Positions 35,893-44,219 of a stretch of 51,338 bases of DNA are shown here, in pieces (positions within the stretch are counted from its first letter, which is position 1; the number at the start of each line of letters is the position of its first letter). The notes beneath the pieces were generated by a model that searched no databases, had not been told where the DNA came from, and saw only the letters and a program-made list of their open reading frames with translations. The translations under genes were made by a program, and so were the position numbers. The DNA is from Faecalicatena fissicatena (GTDB lineage Bacteria > Bacillota > Clostridia > Lachnospirales > Lachnospiraceae): positions 1 to 51,338 of the forward strand of contig LDAQ01000110.1 of the NCBI GenBank assembly GCA_001028025.1. The letters are read 5' to 3'.

Positions 35893-37770
35893 ATGGGCAA
35901 AATAATTGGTATTGACTTAGGTACAACAAACAGCTGTGTAGCTGTTATGGAAGGTGGACAGCCAACTGTCATTGCAAATACAGAGGGCGCAAGAACAACT
36001 CCATCTGTAGTAGCATTTACAAAGACTGGAGAGCGTCTTGTAGGTGAACCTGCAAAACGTCAGGCAGTAACAAATGCAGACAAAACAATCTCTTCTATCA
36101 AGAGAGAGATGGGAACAGACTACAAAGTATCAATCGATGATAAAAAATACTCTCCGCAGGAGATTTCAGCAATGATCCTTCAGAAGATGAAGGCAGACGC
36201 AGAAGGATATCTTGGAGAAAAGGTAACAGAAGCAGTTATTACAGTACCGGCTTACTTCAATGATGCACAGCGTCAGGCAACAAAAGATGCAGGTAAAATT
36301 GCAGGACTGGATGTAAAGCGTATCATCAACGAGCCTACAGCAGCAGCTCTTGCATACGGGCTGGACAATGAAAAAGAGCAGAAGATCATGGTATATGACC
36401 TTGGCGGTGGTACATTTGATGTATCTATCATTGAAATCGGCGACGGCGTTATCGAAGTATTATCTACAGCAGGAAATAACAGACTCGGCGGAGATGATTT
36501 TGACCAGAAGATTACAGATTATATGCTGGCTGACTTCAAATCAAAAGAGGGCGTAGACTTATCAGGAGACAAGATGGCGCTTCAGAGACTGAAAGAAGCT
36601 GCTGAGAAAGCGAAAAAAGAACTTTCTTCCGCAACAACAACCAACATCAACCTTCCGTTCATCACAGCTACATCCGAAGGACCGAAGCATTTCGATATGA
36701 ATCTGACAAGAGCTAAGTTTGATGAACTGACACATGACCTTGTTGAGAAGACTGCAGAACCGGTAAGACGTGCACTTTCAGATGCAGGTATTTCAGCATC
36801 CGAACTGGGCCAGGTACTGCTGGTTGGTGGTTCCACACGTATTCCTGCAGTTCAGGAAGAAGTTAAACGTCTGACAGGCAAAGAGCCAAGCAAATCCCTG
36901 AACCCGGATGAGTGTGTTGCACTCGGTGCATCTGTACAGGGCGGTAAGCTGGCAGGAGATGCAGGCGCAGGCGACATCCTTCTGCTGGACGTTACACCGC
37001 TGTCACTTTCTATTGAGACAATGGGCGGCGTTGCAACAAGACTGATTGAAAGAAATACAACAATACCTACAAAGAAGAGCCAGGTATTCTCCACAGCAGC
37101 AGATAATCAGACTGCAGTTGATATCAATGTTGTACAGGGAGAGAGACAGTTCGCTAGAGACAATAAGTCCCTCGGACAGTTCAGACTGGATGGAATTCCG
37201 CCGGCTCCACGTGGAATCCCGCAGATCGAAGTAACATTTGATATCGATGCAAACGGTATCGTTAATGTATCAGCAAAAGACCTTGGAACAGGCAAAGAGC
37301 AGCACATCACAATTACTGCAGGCTCCAACATGTCAGACGATGACATTCAGAAGGCAGTAAAAGAAGCAGCTGACTTTGAGAGCCAGGATAAGAAACGTAA
37401 AGAGGCAATTGATACCAGAAACGAAGCCGACAGTATGGTATTCCAGACTGAAAAAGCAATTAAGGAAGTCGGCGACAAGCTGGATGCTACAGACAAAGCA
37501 GCTGTAGAGGCTGACTGCCAGGCATTAAAAGATATCCTTGCAAAATCTACTCCGGAAGAAACTACAGACGCTCAGGTTGCTGAGATCAAAGCAGCCAAGG
37601 ATAAGCTGATGGAAAGCGCTCAGAAGTTATTTACTAAGATGTATGAGCAGGCAGGAGCAGGCGCAGGTGGAGAAGCAGGCTATTCAGATGGCCCGGCACC
37701 AGAAGCAGGCCCGGCACCGGAAGGCTTCCAGGGAGATGATGTAGTGGATGGAGATTATAAAGAAGTATAA
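35893..37770 (+). CDS. dnaK: Chaperone DnaK
   Basis: This Hsp70 chaperone has ATPase motifs IIGIDLGTTNSCVAV and YDLGGGTFDVSI, the linker DVTPLSLSIETMG region and a substrate-binding domain. The disordered tail is Gly/Ala/Pro-rich and ends DYKEV. AGGAGG supports the ATG at 35893 over 35887. Codons are strongly biased to a few choices, as expected for a highly expressed gene. G+T in 36301-36420 is 60 of 120, a neutral value. Confidence 0.98.
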   Translation: MGKIIGIDLGTTNSCVAVMEGGQPTVIANTEGARTTPSVVAFTKTGERLVGEPAKRQAVTNADKTISSIKREMGTDYKVSIDDKKYSPQEISAMILQKMKADAEGYLGEKVTEAVITVPAYFNDAQRQATKDAGKIAGLDVKRIINEPTAAALAYGLDNEKEQKIMVYDLGGGTFDVSIIEIGDGVIEVLSTAGNNRLGGDDFDQKITDYMLADFKSKEGVDLSGDKMALQRLKEAAEKAKKELSSATTTNINLPFITATSEGPKHFDMNLTRAKFDELTHDLVEKTAEPVRRALSDAGISASELGQVLLVGGSTRIPAVQEEVKRLTGKEPSKSLNPDECVALGASVQGGKLAGDAGAGDILLLDVTPLSLSIETMGGVATRLIERNTTIPTKKSQVFSTAADNQTAVDINVVQGERQFARDNKSLGQFRLDGIPPAPRGIPQIEVTFDIDANGIVNVSAKDLGTGKEQHITITAGSNMSDDDIQKAVKEAADFESQDKKRKEAIDTRNEADSMVFQTEKAIKEVGDKLDATDKAAVEADCQALKDILAKSTPEETTDAQVAEIKAAKDKLMESAQKLFTKMYEQAGAGAGGEAGYSDGPAPEAGPAPEGFQGDDVVDGDYKEV

Positions 37771-37787
37771 GATCCGTCGGCAGAAGG

Positions 37788-37828
37788 GTTCTACGAAGCC
37801 GCAAAATGCGGCCTCGTAGAATTTCTTT
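37788..37828 (+). terminator. Terminator-like hairpin between dnaK and dnaJ
   Basis: TTCTACGA 37789-37796 pairs with TCGTAGAA 37814-37821, with inner CCGC and GCGG, followed by TTTCTTT. It may reduce dnaJ expression relative to dnaK. Confidence 0.65.
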
Positions 37829-37909
37829 GTTACAAACTGTCTATGAAAAAAGGCTGCGACGAGTCTTTTGGTGACAGAAATAAGCAGACAGATGAAAGGG
37901 TAGAGTGTT

Positions 37910-39121
37910 ATGGCAGAGTCAAAAAGAGATTATTACGAGGTGCTTGGCATAGGCAAGGATGCAGATGACGCAGCAATCAAAAAGGCATACCGCGTACTGG
38001 CCAAAAAGTACCATCCGGATATGAATCCCGGGGATGCCGAGGCTGAAAAAAAGTTTAAAGAGGCATCGGAAGCGTATGCAGTGCTTAGTGACCCTGAGAA
38101 ACGCCGCCAGTATGACCAGTTTGGACACGCAGCATTTGAAGGTGGGGCCGGCGGAGCAGGCGGCTTCGGCGGATTTGACTTTAATGGCGCTGATTTCAGT
38201 GATATATTTGGAGATATATTTGGAGATTTGTTCGGCGGGGGCGGCCGCAGAGGCGGCAGGGCGAGCAATGGGCCGATGAAGGGTGCCAATATACGGAAAA
38301 GTATAAGAATCACATTTGAGGAGGCGGTCTTTGGTTGTGAAAAGGAACTGGATGTTGCGTTAAAGGATCCATGTACAGCATGTAACGGAACCGGAGCAAA
38401 ACCAGGCACATCTCCTGAGACCTGTTCTAAGTGCGGCGGAAAAGGCCAGGTTGTTTATACATCCCAGTCGTTCTTCGGCACGGTACAGAATGTCCAGACA
38501 TGTCCGAACTGCGGCGGTTCAGGAAAAGTAATCAAAGAAAAATGTCCGTCCTGTTCCGGAACAGGGTATACATCCAGCAAGAAACGCATTAAGGTTATTG
38601 TCCCGGCAGGTATAGATAACGGTCAGAGCGTGCGCATACGTGAAAAGGGTGAGCCAGGTCTAAACGGCGGCCCGAGAGGTGACCTGCTGGTAGAGGTAAA
38701 TGTTTCCAGACATCCGATCTTCCAGAGACAGGATATGCACATCTTCTCAACCGTACCGATCACATTTGCACAGGCAGCGCTGGGCGGAGATGTAAGAATT
38801 CCTACCGTAGATGGCGATGTTGTGTATACTGTTAAGGCAGGTACAAAGACAGATACGAAAGTGCGCTTAAAAGGAAAAGGTGTTCCTTCCCTTAGAAATT
38901 CTCAGGTGCGGGGGGACCATTATGTAACACTGGTGATCCAGACCCCGGAAAAACTGAGTCCTGAGGCAAAAGAAGCCCTTCGTGAATTCGACAGATTATC
39001 AGGGAACTCTCTGAATCAGAATATGGAGCCTCATAGGGAAAGTAAAACTGAGAATAGTAAACCTGCAAAAGGGAAGAAAAAAGGGTTTAGGGAGAAAGTA
39101 AAAGACGTATTTGAGGAATGA
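37910..39121 (+). CDS. dnaJ: Chaperone DnaJ
   Basis: DnaJ stimulates the DnaK ATPase. It has the J domain with HPD (KKYHPDMNPGD), a Gly/Phe-rich stretch (GGAGGAGGFGGFDFNG), four zinc repeats (CTACNGTG, CSKCGGKG, CPNCGGSG, CPSCSGTG) and a C-terminal domain with a Lys-rich tail of about 45 residues. Element E4 starts 3 bp after its stop. Confidence 0.97.
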   Translation: MAESKRDYYEVLGIGKDADDAAIKKAYRVLAKKYHPDMNPGDAEAEKKFKEASEAYAVLSDPEKRRQYDQFGHAAFEGGAGGAGGFGGFDFNGADFSDIFGDIFGDLFGGGGRRGGRASNGPMKGANIRKSIRITFEEAVFGCEKELDVALKDPCTACNGTGAKPGTSPETCSKCGGKGQVVYTSQSFFGTVQNVQTCPNCGGSGKVIKEKCPSCSGTGYTSSKKRIKVIVPAGIDNGQSVRIREKGEPGLNGGPRGDLLVEVNVSRHPIFQRQDMHIFSTVPITFAQAALGGDVRIPTVDGDVVYTVKAGTKTDTKVRLKGKGVPSLRNSQVRGDHYVTLVIQTPEKLSPEAKEALREFDRLSGNSLNQNMEPHRESKTENSKPAKGKKKGFREKVKDVFEE

Positions 39122-39124
39122 AGA

Positions 39125-39500
39125 GGGGGACGCTTTGCGAAACCGCGGAATGGCCGGCCTTCGGGCAGACGGATATAGGGGCGGCTGGAAGCTGGTTTTG
39201 ACTGCAAGCTGGAGTAGAAGTAAAAGAGAAAAAAAACCAGGGCAACCTGGCCACATCACGAGAAGCCCTGATGGCTTCTCGCGCTGGGGCCAGGAATTTT
39301 TGTGATTCGGAATCACAAAAATTACCCTGGTTTTTCTTCTCTTTTACTTTACTCCAGCTAACAGCCAAAACACGCTTCCCAGCCGCCCCTATATCCGTCT
39401 GCCCGAAGGCCGGCCATTCCGCGGTTTCGCAAAGCTGGGATACCCCAAGGCGGGAGTGCGGCTGTAGAGGGGATGGGCTTTCGCGGTACGGTGTAGTGGC
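39125..39500 (+). repeat. Dispersed hairpin element E4 (complete)
   Basis: The head GGGGGACGC (39125-39133) comes 3 bp after the dnaJ stop. The hairpin spans 39132-39435. At its tip, CCTGGCC 39246-39252 pairs with GGCCAGG 39288-39294, internal loop ACATCA/CGCTGG, 9 bp 39259-39267 with 39273-39281. A simple 13-bp hairpin follows (39295-39307 with 39311-39323). The tail is GCTGGGATACCCCAAGGCGG. It could terminate the heat-shock operon. Confidence 0.85.
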
Positions 39501-39538
39501 GAGAGTGAATAGATCGAATCAAAAAGGAGGAAATATAT

Positions 39539-40051
39539 ATGATTATTTTGATTATGGGGGCTTCGCATACAGGGAAGACGGTTTTGGCTCAGAAATTGCT
39601 GGAAGAGTATAAGTATCCTTATTTTTCTATTGATCTATTGAAGATGGGCCTGATTAGAAGCGGCAGCACAGATCTGACACCGGAAGATGACGAGGAACTT
39701 ATGACGTACCTGTGGCCGATCGTGAGAGAGACAATAAAAACCGCGATAGAAAACCACCAGAACCTCATAGTAGAAGGTGCCTATATTCCCTTCAGCTGGA
39801 AAGAAGACTTTGAAGAAAGCTATCTAAAAGAAATACAATACTATTGCCTGGTCATGTCCGAAATCTACATACAAAATCACTTCGAAGACATAAAAAAACA
39901 CGCCAGCGCCATAGAAAAAAGACTGGACGATTCATACTGCCAAAAAGAATTCCTAATCCAGGAAAACTGCCATAATTTAAGTATGTGCCTAAAATACGGC
40001 CACACACCTATAATAATAGATGAAGAGTACAACCCAGAAATAACTCTATAA
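39539..40051 (+). CDS. P-loop kinase-like protein of unknown function
   Basis: The protein (170 aa) begins IILIMGASHTGKT, a Walker A loop, and has the small-kinase layout with LIVEGAYIPFSW in the middle. It could be a nucleotide or zeta-type kinase; I cannot name a substrate. AAAGGAGG at 39523-39530 supports the ATG at 39539. Base use changes sharply inside the gene: 39541-39660 has 74 of 120 G+T, and 39841-40020 has 64 of 180. A terminator is not evident, but element E6 follows on the other strand. Confidence 0.75.
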   Translation: MIILIMGASHTGKTVLAQKLLEEYKYPYFSIDLLKMGLIRSGSTDLTPEDDEELMTYLWPIVRETIKTAIENHQNLIVEGAYIPFSWKEDFEESYLKEIQYYCLVMSEIYIQNHFEDIKKHASAIEKRLDDSYCQKEFLIQENCHNLSMCLKYGHTPIIIDEEYNPEITL

Positions 40052-40079
40052 CATTCAATCCTCATAACCATCCATTTCT

Positions 40080-40122
40080 CCAACCCCATAAGCTGCCTCC
40101 GCCATCACAGACAGGCGTCCCC
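40080..40122 (-). repeat. Stem-deleted hairpin element E6
   Basis: On the minus strand, the glgX stop TGA is followed directly by GGGGACGC (40122-40115), then GCCT and AGGC (4 bp pair, about 40116-40113 and 40098-40095), then AGCTTATGGGGTTGG (40094-40080). It has the same short form as E8. The head abuts the stop codon. Confidence 0.55.
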
Positions 40123-42237
40123 TCAATTCCGAACCCGCCCCACAAGACAAATACTGGATCGTCCCCCCAGCAGAACCGTCCCATCCACCGCCGGTGCAGT
40201 TTCTTCATCGAATGTCACCTGCGCCGGATCCCCCGTGTTCACTGCGATGTGCCAGCTATAATTCTGGGGCAGTTCTGGGAGTGTCAGCTCCAGCGTGCGC
40301 CAGTAAGGATTTATCGCAAGGTATATGATATCCTCTTTTTCAGAAGTCTTATCATATCCGGCGAACATGATGCCGAGTGTTCTGGATTCGGCACTGTAGT
40401 CCGGGGTCCAGGGAGTCAGGCCATGTTGGCTGGTGAAAGGAAAGCCGGTGCGGCTGGGATTTAAGCATTTACGAATTGCCGGATGTCTTTTACGGAATGC
40501 AATCATGTAGCGGAAAAACTCAAAAAGTTCTTCGTTGCTCTCCAGCAGGCTCCAGTCCAGCCAGGAGATGGGATTGTCCTGACAGTAGGGATTGTTGTTA
40601 CCGAAACGGGTGTCTCCGAATTCATCGCCTGCAAGGAACATGGGGGTTCCCCGGCTGCACATTAAGACGGCACAGGCATTGCACATCATCCTGAAGCGGA
40701 GTGCATTGACCTCGGGGTTGTCTGTTTCGCCTTCTACGCCGCAGTTCCAGCTGTTGTTGTCATTGGTGCCGTCTGTGTTGTCCCAGCCGTTTGCCTCGTT
40801 GTGCTTCTGGTTGTAAGAGTACAGGTCGTAGAGCGTGAAACCATCATGGCAGGTCAGGAAATTGATGGAGGCGTTCAGACCTCTGGAAGCCGGATCATAC
40901 AGGTCTGGTGAGCCTAGGATTCTCATCGCGGCGGCCCTGGTCATTCCTGCATCCCCCTTTAAAAATCTGCGCAGGTCATCCCGGTATTTGCCGTTCCATT
41001 CCGCCCATCTCTTCCAGGATGGGAAGGAGCCGACCTGATATAGTCCGCCTGCATCCCAGGCTTCCGCGATCAGCTTTACATTTCCCAGAATGGGGTCAAA
41101 AGCAAGGCTTCGCAGCAGCGGGGGCTGGCTCATGGGGGAACCGTCATCGCTGCGGCCCAGGATGGATGCCAGGTCAAAGCGGAATCCGTCAACCCGGTAA
41201 TCTGTCACCCAGTAGCGCAGGCAGTCCAGGATGAGCTGCTGGACAACCGGGTGGTTGCAGTTCAGTGTATTGCCGCATCCGCTGAAGTTATAATAATAAC
41301 CGTCGGGAGTAAGCATATAGTAAATGTGGTTATCAAATCCTTTGAAGCAAAAACTGGGACCATATTCATTTCCCTCAGCAGTGTGGTTGAATACAACATC
41401 CAGAATGACGTCAATCCCATTGTCGTGCAGGGATTTGATCAGTTCCTTCAGCTCCCGGCCTTCCTGGTTATATTCTACGGAGGAGGCATAACTGGTATTT
41501 GGAGCAAAGAAACTGACCGGATTGTATCCCCAGTAGTCCAGCAGCTGGTTATTGTCCAGAAGACGTGCGTCCCGCATCTCATCGAATTCGAATATGGGCA
41601 TCAGTTCCACGGTATTGATGCCGAGCCGCTTCAGGTAAGGAATCTTTTCTTCCAGACCGCGGAAGGTGCCGGGATGCCTGGTCTGAGAGGAATCGTCGTT
41701 CGTAAAGCCGCGTACATGGGTCTCATAGATAATCATATCCTCCATGGGGATCTGGGGCTGCCGTTCCCTGCCCCAGTCAAAATTGTTGCGCACAACGCGT
41801 GCACGGTAGCCGTGCTGCGAGCAGTTCTTACATCCCCACTTGCTCTGTCCTGTGACGGCTCTTGCATAAGGATCCAGCAAAATCTTTGTCTTGTCAAAGC
41901 GCAAACCCTTCTTTTCATCGTATGGCCCGTCCAGGCTGTATGCATATTCAAATTCTTCAATGTCCAGTCCAAAAACAATCATAGAGTAGACAAAACCGAT
42001 TTTATAGTGTTCAGGAAACGGGATCACTGCAAAAGGAGATTCTGCCTTGCGGTGGAAGAGCAGAAGCTCGCAGGAGTAAGCTTTGTGGGATTGGATAGTA
42101 AAGTTAACTCCGCCGAGGATAATGGTTGCACCAAAGGTGTTAAAGAATCCCGGGCGGACAAGAAAACCGTTGATGCAATCAAGAGGTTCCAGCTGTTTGC
42201 CGGGCACCAGGGTCATATCGGAAGTCTGTATTGGCAT
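40123..42237 (-). CDS. glgX: Glycogen debranching enzyme / isoamylase family (GlgX type)
   Basis: This 704-residue GH13 enzyme should cut alpha-1,6 branch points of glycogen. An N-terminal CBM48-type domain (1-150) is followed by the barrel, with DVVFNHTAEG, the nucleophile Asp in GFRFDLASI, the acid Glu in LIAEAWDAG and FLTCHDGFTLYD. A beta-sandwich domain follows. AAAGGAGC precedes the ATG. It lies only 20 bp behind a NarL-type regulator gene, so it may share its transcript. Confidence 0.92.
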   Translation of the reverse strand: MPIQTSDMTLVPGKQLEPLDCINGFLVRPGFFNTFGATIILGGVNFTIQSHKAYSCELLLFHRKAESPFAVIPFPEHYKIGFVYSMIVFGLDIEEFEYAYSLDGPYDEKKGLRFDKTKILLDPYARAVTGQSKWGCKNCSQHGYRARVVRNNFDWGRERQPQIPMEDMIIYETHVRGFTNDDSSQTRHPGTFRGLEEKIPYLKRLGINTVELMPIFEFDEMRDARLLDNNQLLDYWGYNPVSFFAPNTSYASSVEYNQEGRELKELIKSLHDNGIDVILDVVFNHTAEGNEYGPSFCFKGFDNHIYYMLTPDGYYYNFSGCGNTLNCNHPVVQQLILDCLRYWVTDYRVDGFRFDLASILGRSDDGSPMSQPPLLRSLAFDPILGNVKLIAEAWDAGGLYQVGSFPSWKRWAEWNGKYRDDLRRFLKGDAGMTRAAAMRILGSPDLYDPASRGLNASINFLTCHDGFTLYDLYSYNQKHNEANGWDNTDGTNDNNSWNCGVEGETDNPEVNALRFRMMCNACAVLMCSRGTPMFLAGDEFGDTRFGNNNPYCQDNPISWLDWSLLESNEELFEFFRYMIAFRKRHPAIRKCLNPSRTGFPFTSQHGLTPWTPDYSAESRTLGIMFAGYDKTSEKEDIIYLAINPYWRTLELTLPELPQNYSWHIAVNTGDPAQVTFDEETAPAVDGTVLLGGRSSICLVGRVRN

Positions 42238-42257
42238 GAATGTCAGCTCCTTTCTCT

Positions 42258-42878
42258 TTATTTATGCTGATAATAGAATACGGCCACCTGTGTCCGGTCC
42301 CGCAGTTCCAGCTTATCAAGGATCGAACTCAGATAATTTCTTACGGTACCTTCGCTCAGAAACAGTGTGGAGGCAATCTCTTTGTTGCTCAGCCCGTCGG
42401 CAATGAGCCGGATGATTTCGAGTTCTCTGTCGTTTATCTCATAGGATGCGTAGTTAAAGGCCGGCGGCTTCTGCAGAAGGGAAGGAATTTTAGAGACGAT
42501 GGCATCCCCGAATACGGTCTGGCCCGAATATACTGCGCGGATTGCCGGAACGATGTTCTGATAGTCCTGTTTCAGAAGATAACCCTTTGCTCCAAGCTTC
42601 AGTGCCTTGATGATATATTCGTCATCAGAAAAGGTAGTAAGCAGCAGAATTCTGGCATCGGGAAACTCTTTGAGTATCTCTGCAGAGGCATCCAGTCCGT
42701 TCATATCCTTCATGCGGATGTCCATGAGGAGCACATCGGGTCTGTACTGCCTGAAAAGCGCGGCGGCCTCACTGCCGTCGCTTCCGCACGCGGGTACATG
42801 AAAATCCTCCTGTGTCTCCAGTATCGTTTTCAAGGCGCCTGCCACAAGAAAGTCGTCGTCTATGATCAGAATATTCAT
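42258..42878 (-). CDS. NarL/LuxR-family response regulator
   Basis: The receiver domain has DDD near the start and the phospho-acceptor Asp in LLMDIRM (about residue 52). The C-terminal LuxR helix-turn-helix reads LIADGLSNKEIASTLFLSEGTVRNYLSS. Length of 206 is standard. It is paired with the adjacent kinase, 3 bp away. Together they resemble LnrJK or LiaSR pairs that control neighbouring exporters. Confidence 0.92.
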   Translation of the reverse strand: MNILIIDDDFLVAGALKTILETQEDFHVPACGSDGSEAAALFRQYRPDVLLMDIRMKDMNGLDASAEILKEFPDARILLLTTFSDDEYIIKALKLGAKGYLLKQDYQNIVPAIRAVYSGQTVFGDAIVSKIPSLLQKPPAFNYASYEINDRELEIIRLIADGLSNKEIASTLFLSEGTVRNYLSSILDKLELRDRTQVAVFYYQHK

Positions 42879-42881
42879 CTC

Positions 42882-43949
42882 TTAAATCTCCTTTGGTATT
42901 GTAATAAATATTTTAAAACCTTTGTCTGTTAGAATCTGTATATTGCCTTTCAAAGACTGGATCCGCTCTTTCATATTGACAAGGCCGATTCCAGAGCTGG
43001 TGTTAGAAAAAGCAGTCCCGTTATCTTCGATTAAGAGTTGGTAAAGGGCGGGGTGTTCACGCATAATAATGTTTACATGTGTAGCGTTGCTGTGTTTTAT
43101 GATGTTGGATAGCGCTTCTTTTGTAATACTGATAAACGAATATTTAATTTCCCTCGAAATCTCTCTGCTCATATCATAGTGGAAAGATACTGTGCAGAAA
43201 TTAAAATCTGTAAGAAGGCTGTTTACCGCCTCTTCTAAGTTTATGGCCTCATCATGCAGGTCATGCACACTGTTTCGGATGGTGTCCATGGCAGAATTCA
43301 GTGTAGAATCCAGGGTTTCCAGCGGTTCTGACAGGGCGCTTTCCTTATTGACGGCCCGCAGTGCCCCCACCATGAGGATGGAACGGGAGAGGAGATGTCC
43401 CACATTGTCGTGGATCTCACGGGCAATCCGGTTGCGCTCCCGCAATGTTGCGGCATAGATTTCATAATCCTGTTTTTCCAGCAGCGCGTGGTTCTTCTCA
43501 GTAAGCAGGATATTCAGTTCGGTACTGTCATCTCTTGTCCTCTTAAACAGGGTGTCCAGCTGTTCATAGATCCCCGTGCTTCTTTGAAGCAGGAATGCCA
43601 GTATAAAACCAAAAATTCCGATGCAGAGAAGATACGGATCTGTTTCCCGGATGCCATACGTCCAGAAATACAGACAAAGGCCGGCCGCCGCCGGAATAAA
43701 GTCTTTGTGGCGCAGCAGCACATAAGCAAATGCGGGATAAAAACAAAGCAGAACGGGAAGTTGTATGGAAACGAACAGATACAGGATTAAAACAGGAAGG
43801 AGAAGTTTATCCAGCTCAAGGAAATAATCGGAGCAGCATAAAATAAGCGCCGTTAAAAAGGCAAGTACATAGACAATATCAAGCGAAGCGTGAAATATAG
43901 TAAAAAAGCTAAATAAAAGCAATAGCCCTGTGTCTCTGAAAAAATTCAT
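42882..43949 (-). CDS. HisKA_3-type sensor histidine kinase
   Basis: The kinase (355 aa) has a membrane region of about 110 residues with five or six segments and little outside, so it senses within the membrane, like DesK or LiaS. The phospho-acceptor His lies in REIHDNVGHLLSRS. The HATPase domain (EDNGTAFSN, then SGIGLVNMKERI) ends the protein. AGAGGT before 43949 supports the start there rather than at 44042. Confidence 0.9.
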   Translation of the reverse strand: MNFFRDTGLLLLFSFFTIFHASLDIVYVLAFLTALILCCSDYFLELDKLLLPVLILYLFVSIQLPVLLCFYPAFAYVLLRHKDFIPAAAGLCLYFWTYGIRETDPYLLCIGIFGFILAFLLQRSTGIYEQLDTLFKRTRDDSTELNILLTEKNHALLEKQDYEIYAATLRERNRIAREIHDNVGHLLSRSILMVGALRAVNKESALSEPLETLDSTLNSAMDTIRNSVHDLHDEAINLEEAVNSLLTDFNFCTVSFHYDMSREISREIKYSFISITKEALSNIIKHSNATHVNIIMREHPALYQLLIEDNGTAFSNTSSGIGLVNMKERIQSLKGNIQILTDKGFKIFITIPKEI

Positions 43950-43998
43950 ATAAACCTCTTTCTGTGCTGGCGGATCATTACAGTTTATTATAGCTCCC

Positions 43999-44156
43999 AT
44001 TATAACATAAACAAAAGAGCCGTGAAACACCTCACCGGACATTTACCAAAAGGACACGCTTATATCTGGCTAAAGCAGGATCTGGATGAAATGACATTTG
44101 TCACATGAAGATCATGACGTATGACACTACCTCAAACAGAGGAAAGAAAGTATACT
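43999..44156. promoter_or_regulatory. Divergent promoter region with dyad operator
   Basis: On the minus strand TGTTATAAT (around 44006-43999) is an extended -10 box for the two-component operon. On the plus strand TATACT at 44151-44156 would serve the ABC operon. Before it, TGTCACATGA (44099-44108), TCATGA (44112-44117) and TGACA (44122-44126) form an imperfect dyad. The -35 region is poor, which suits a promoter needing an activator, probably the adjacent regulator. Confidence 0.5.
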
Positions 44157-44219
44157 TAGAGCATAAAAAACAGGGCCGGCAAACGGCTGAGAATAAAAGA
44201 AGTCAGAGGAGGCTTTGTA

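Noticed and set aside
3348..39500. Group II intron or retron as an explanation for the large hairpins
   Set aside because: No reverse transcriptase gene is present, the ends do not match intron boundaries, and no domain V hairpin was recognised.
39111..39612. Frames of 64-113 codons across E4
   Set aside because: They mirror each other on both arms of the hairpin and overlap the true gene at 39539 in another frame.
41251..42270. Long plus-strand frame of 339 codons opposite glgX
   Set aside because: It lies antisense to a well-supported enzyme gene, and its product has no recognisable domain.
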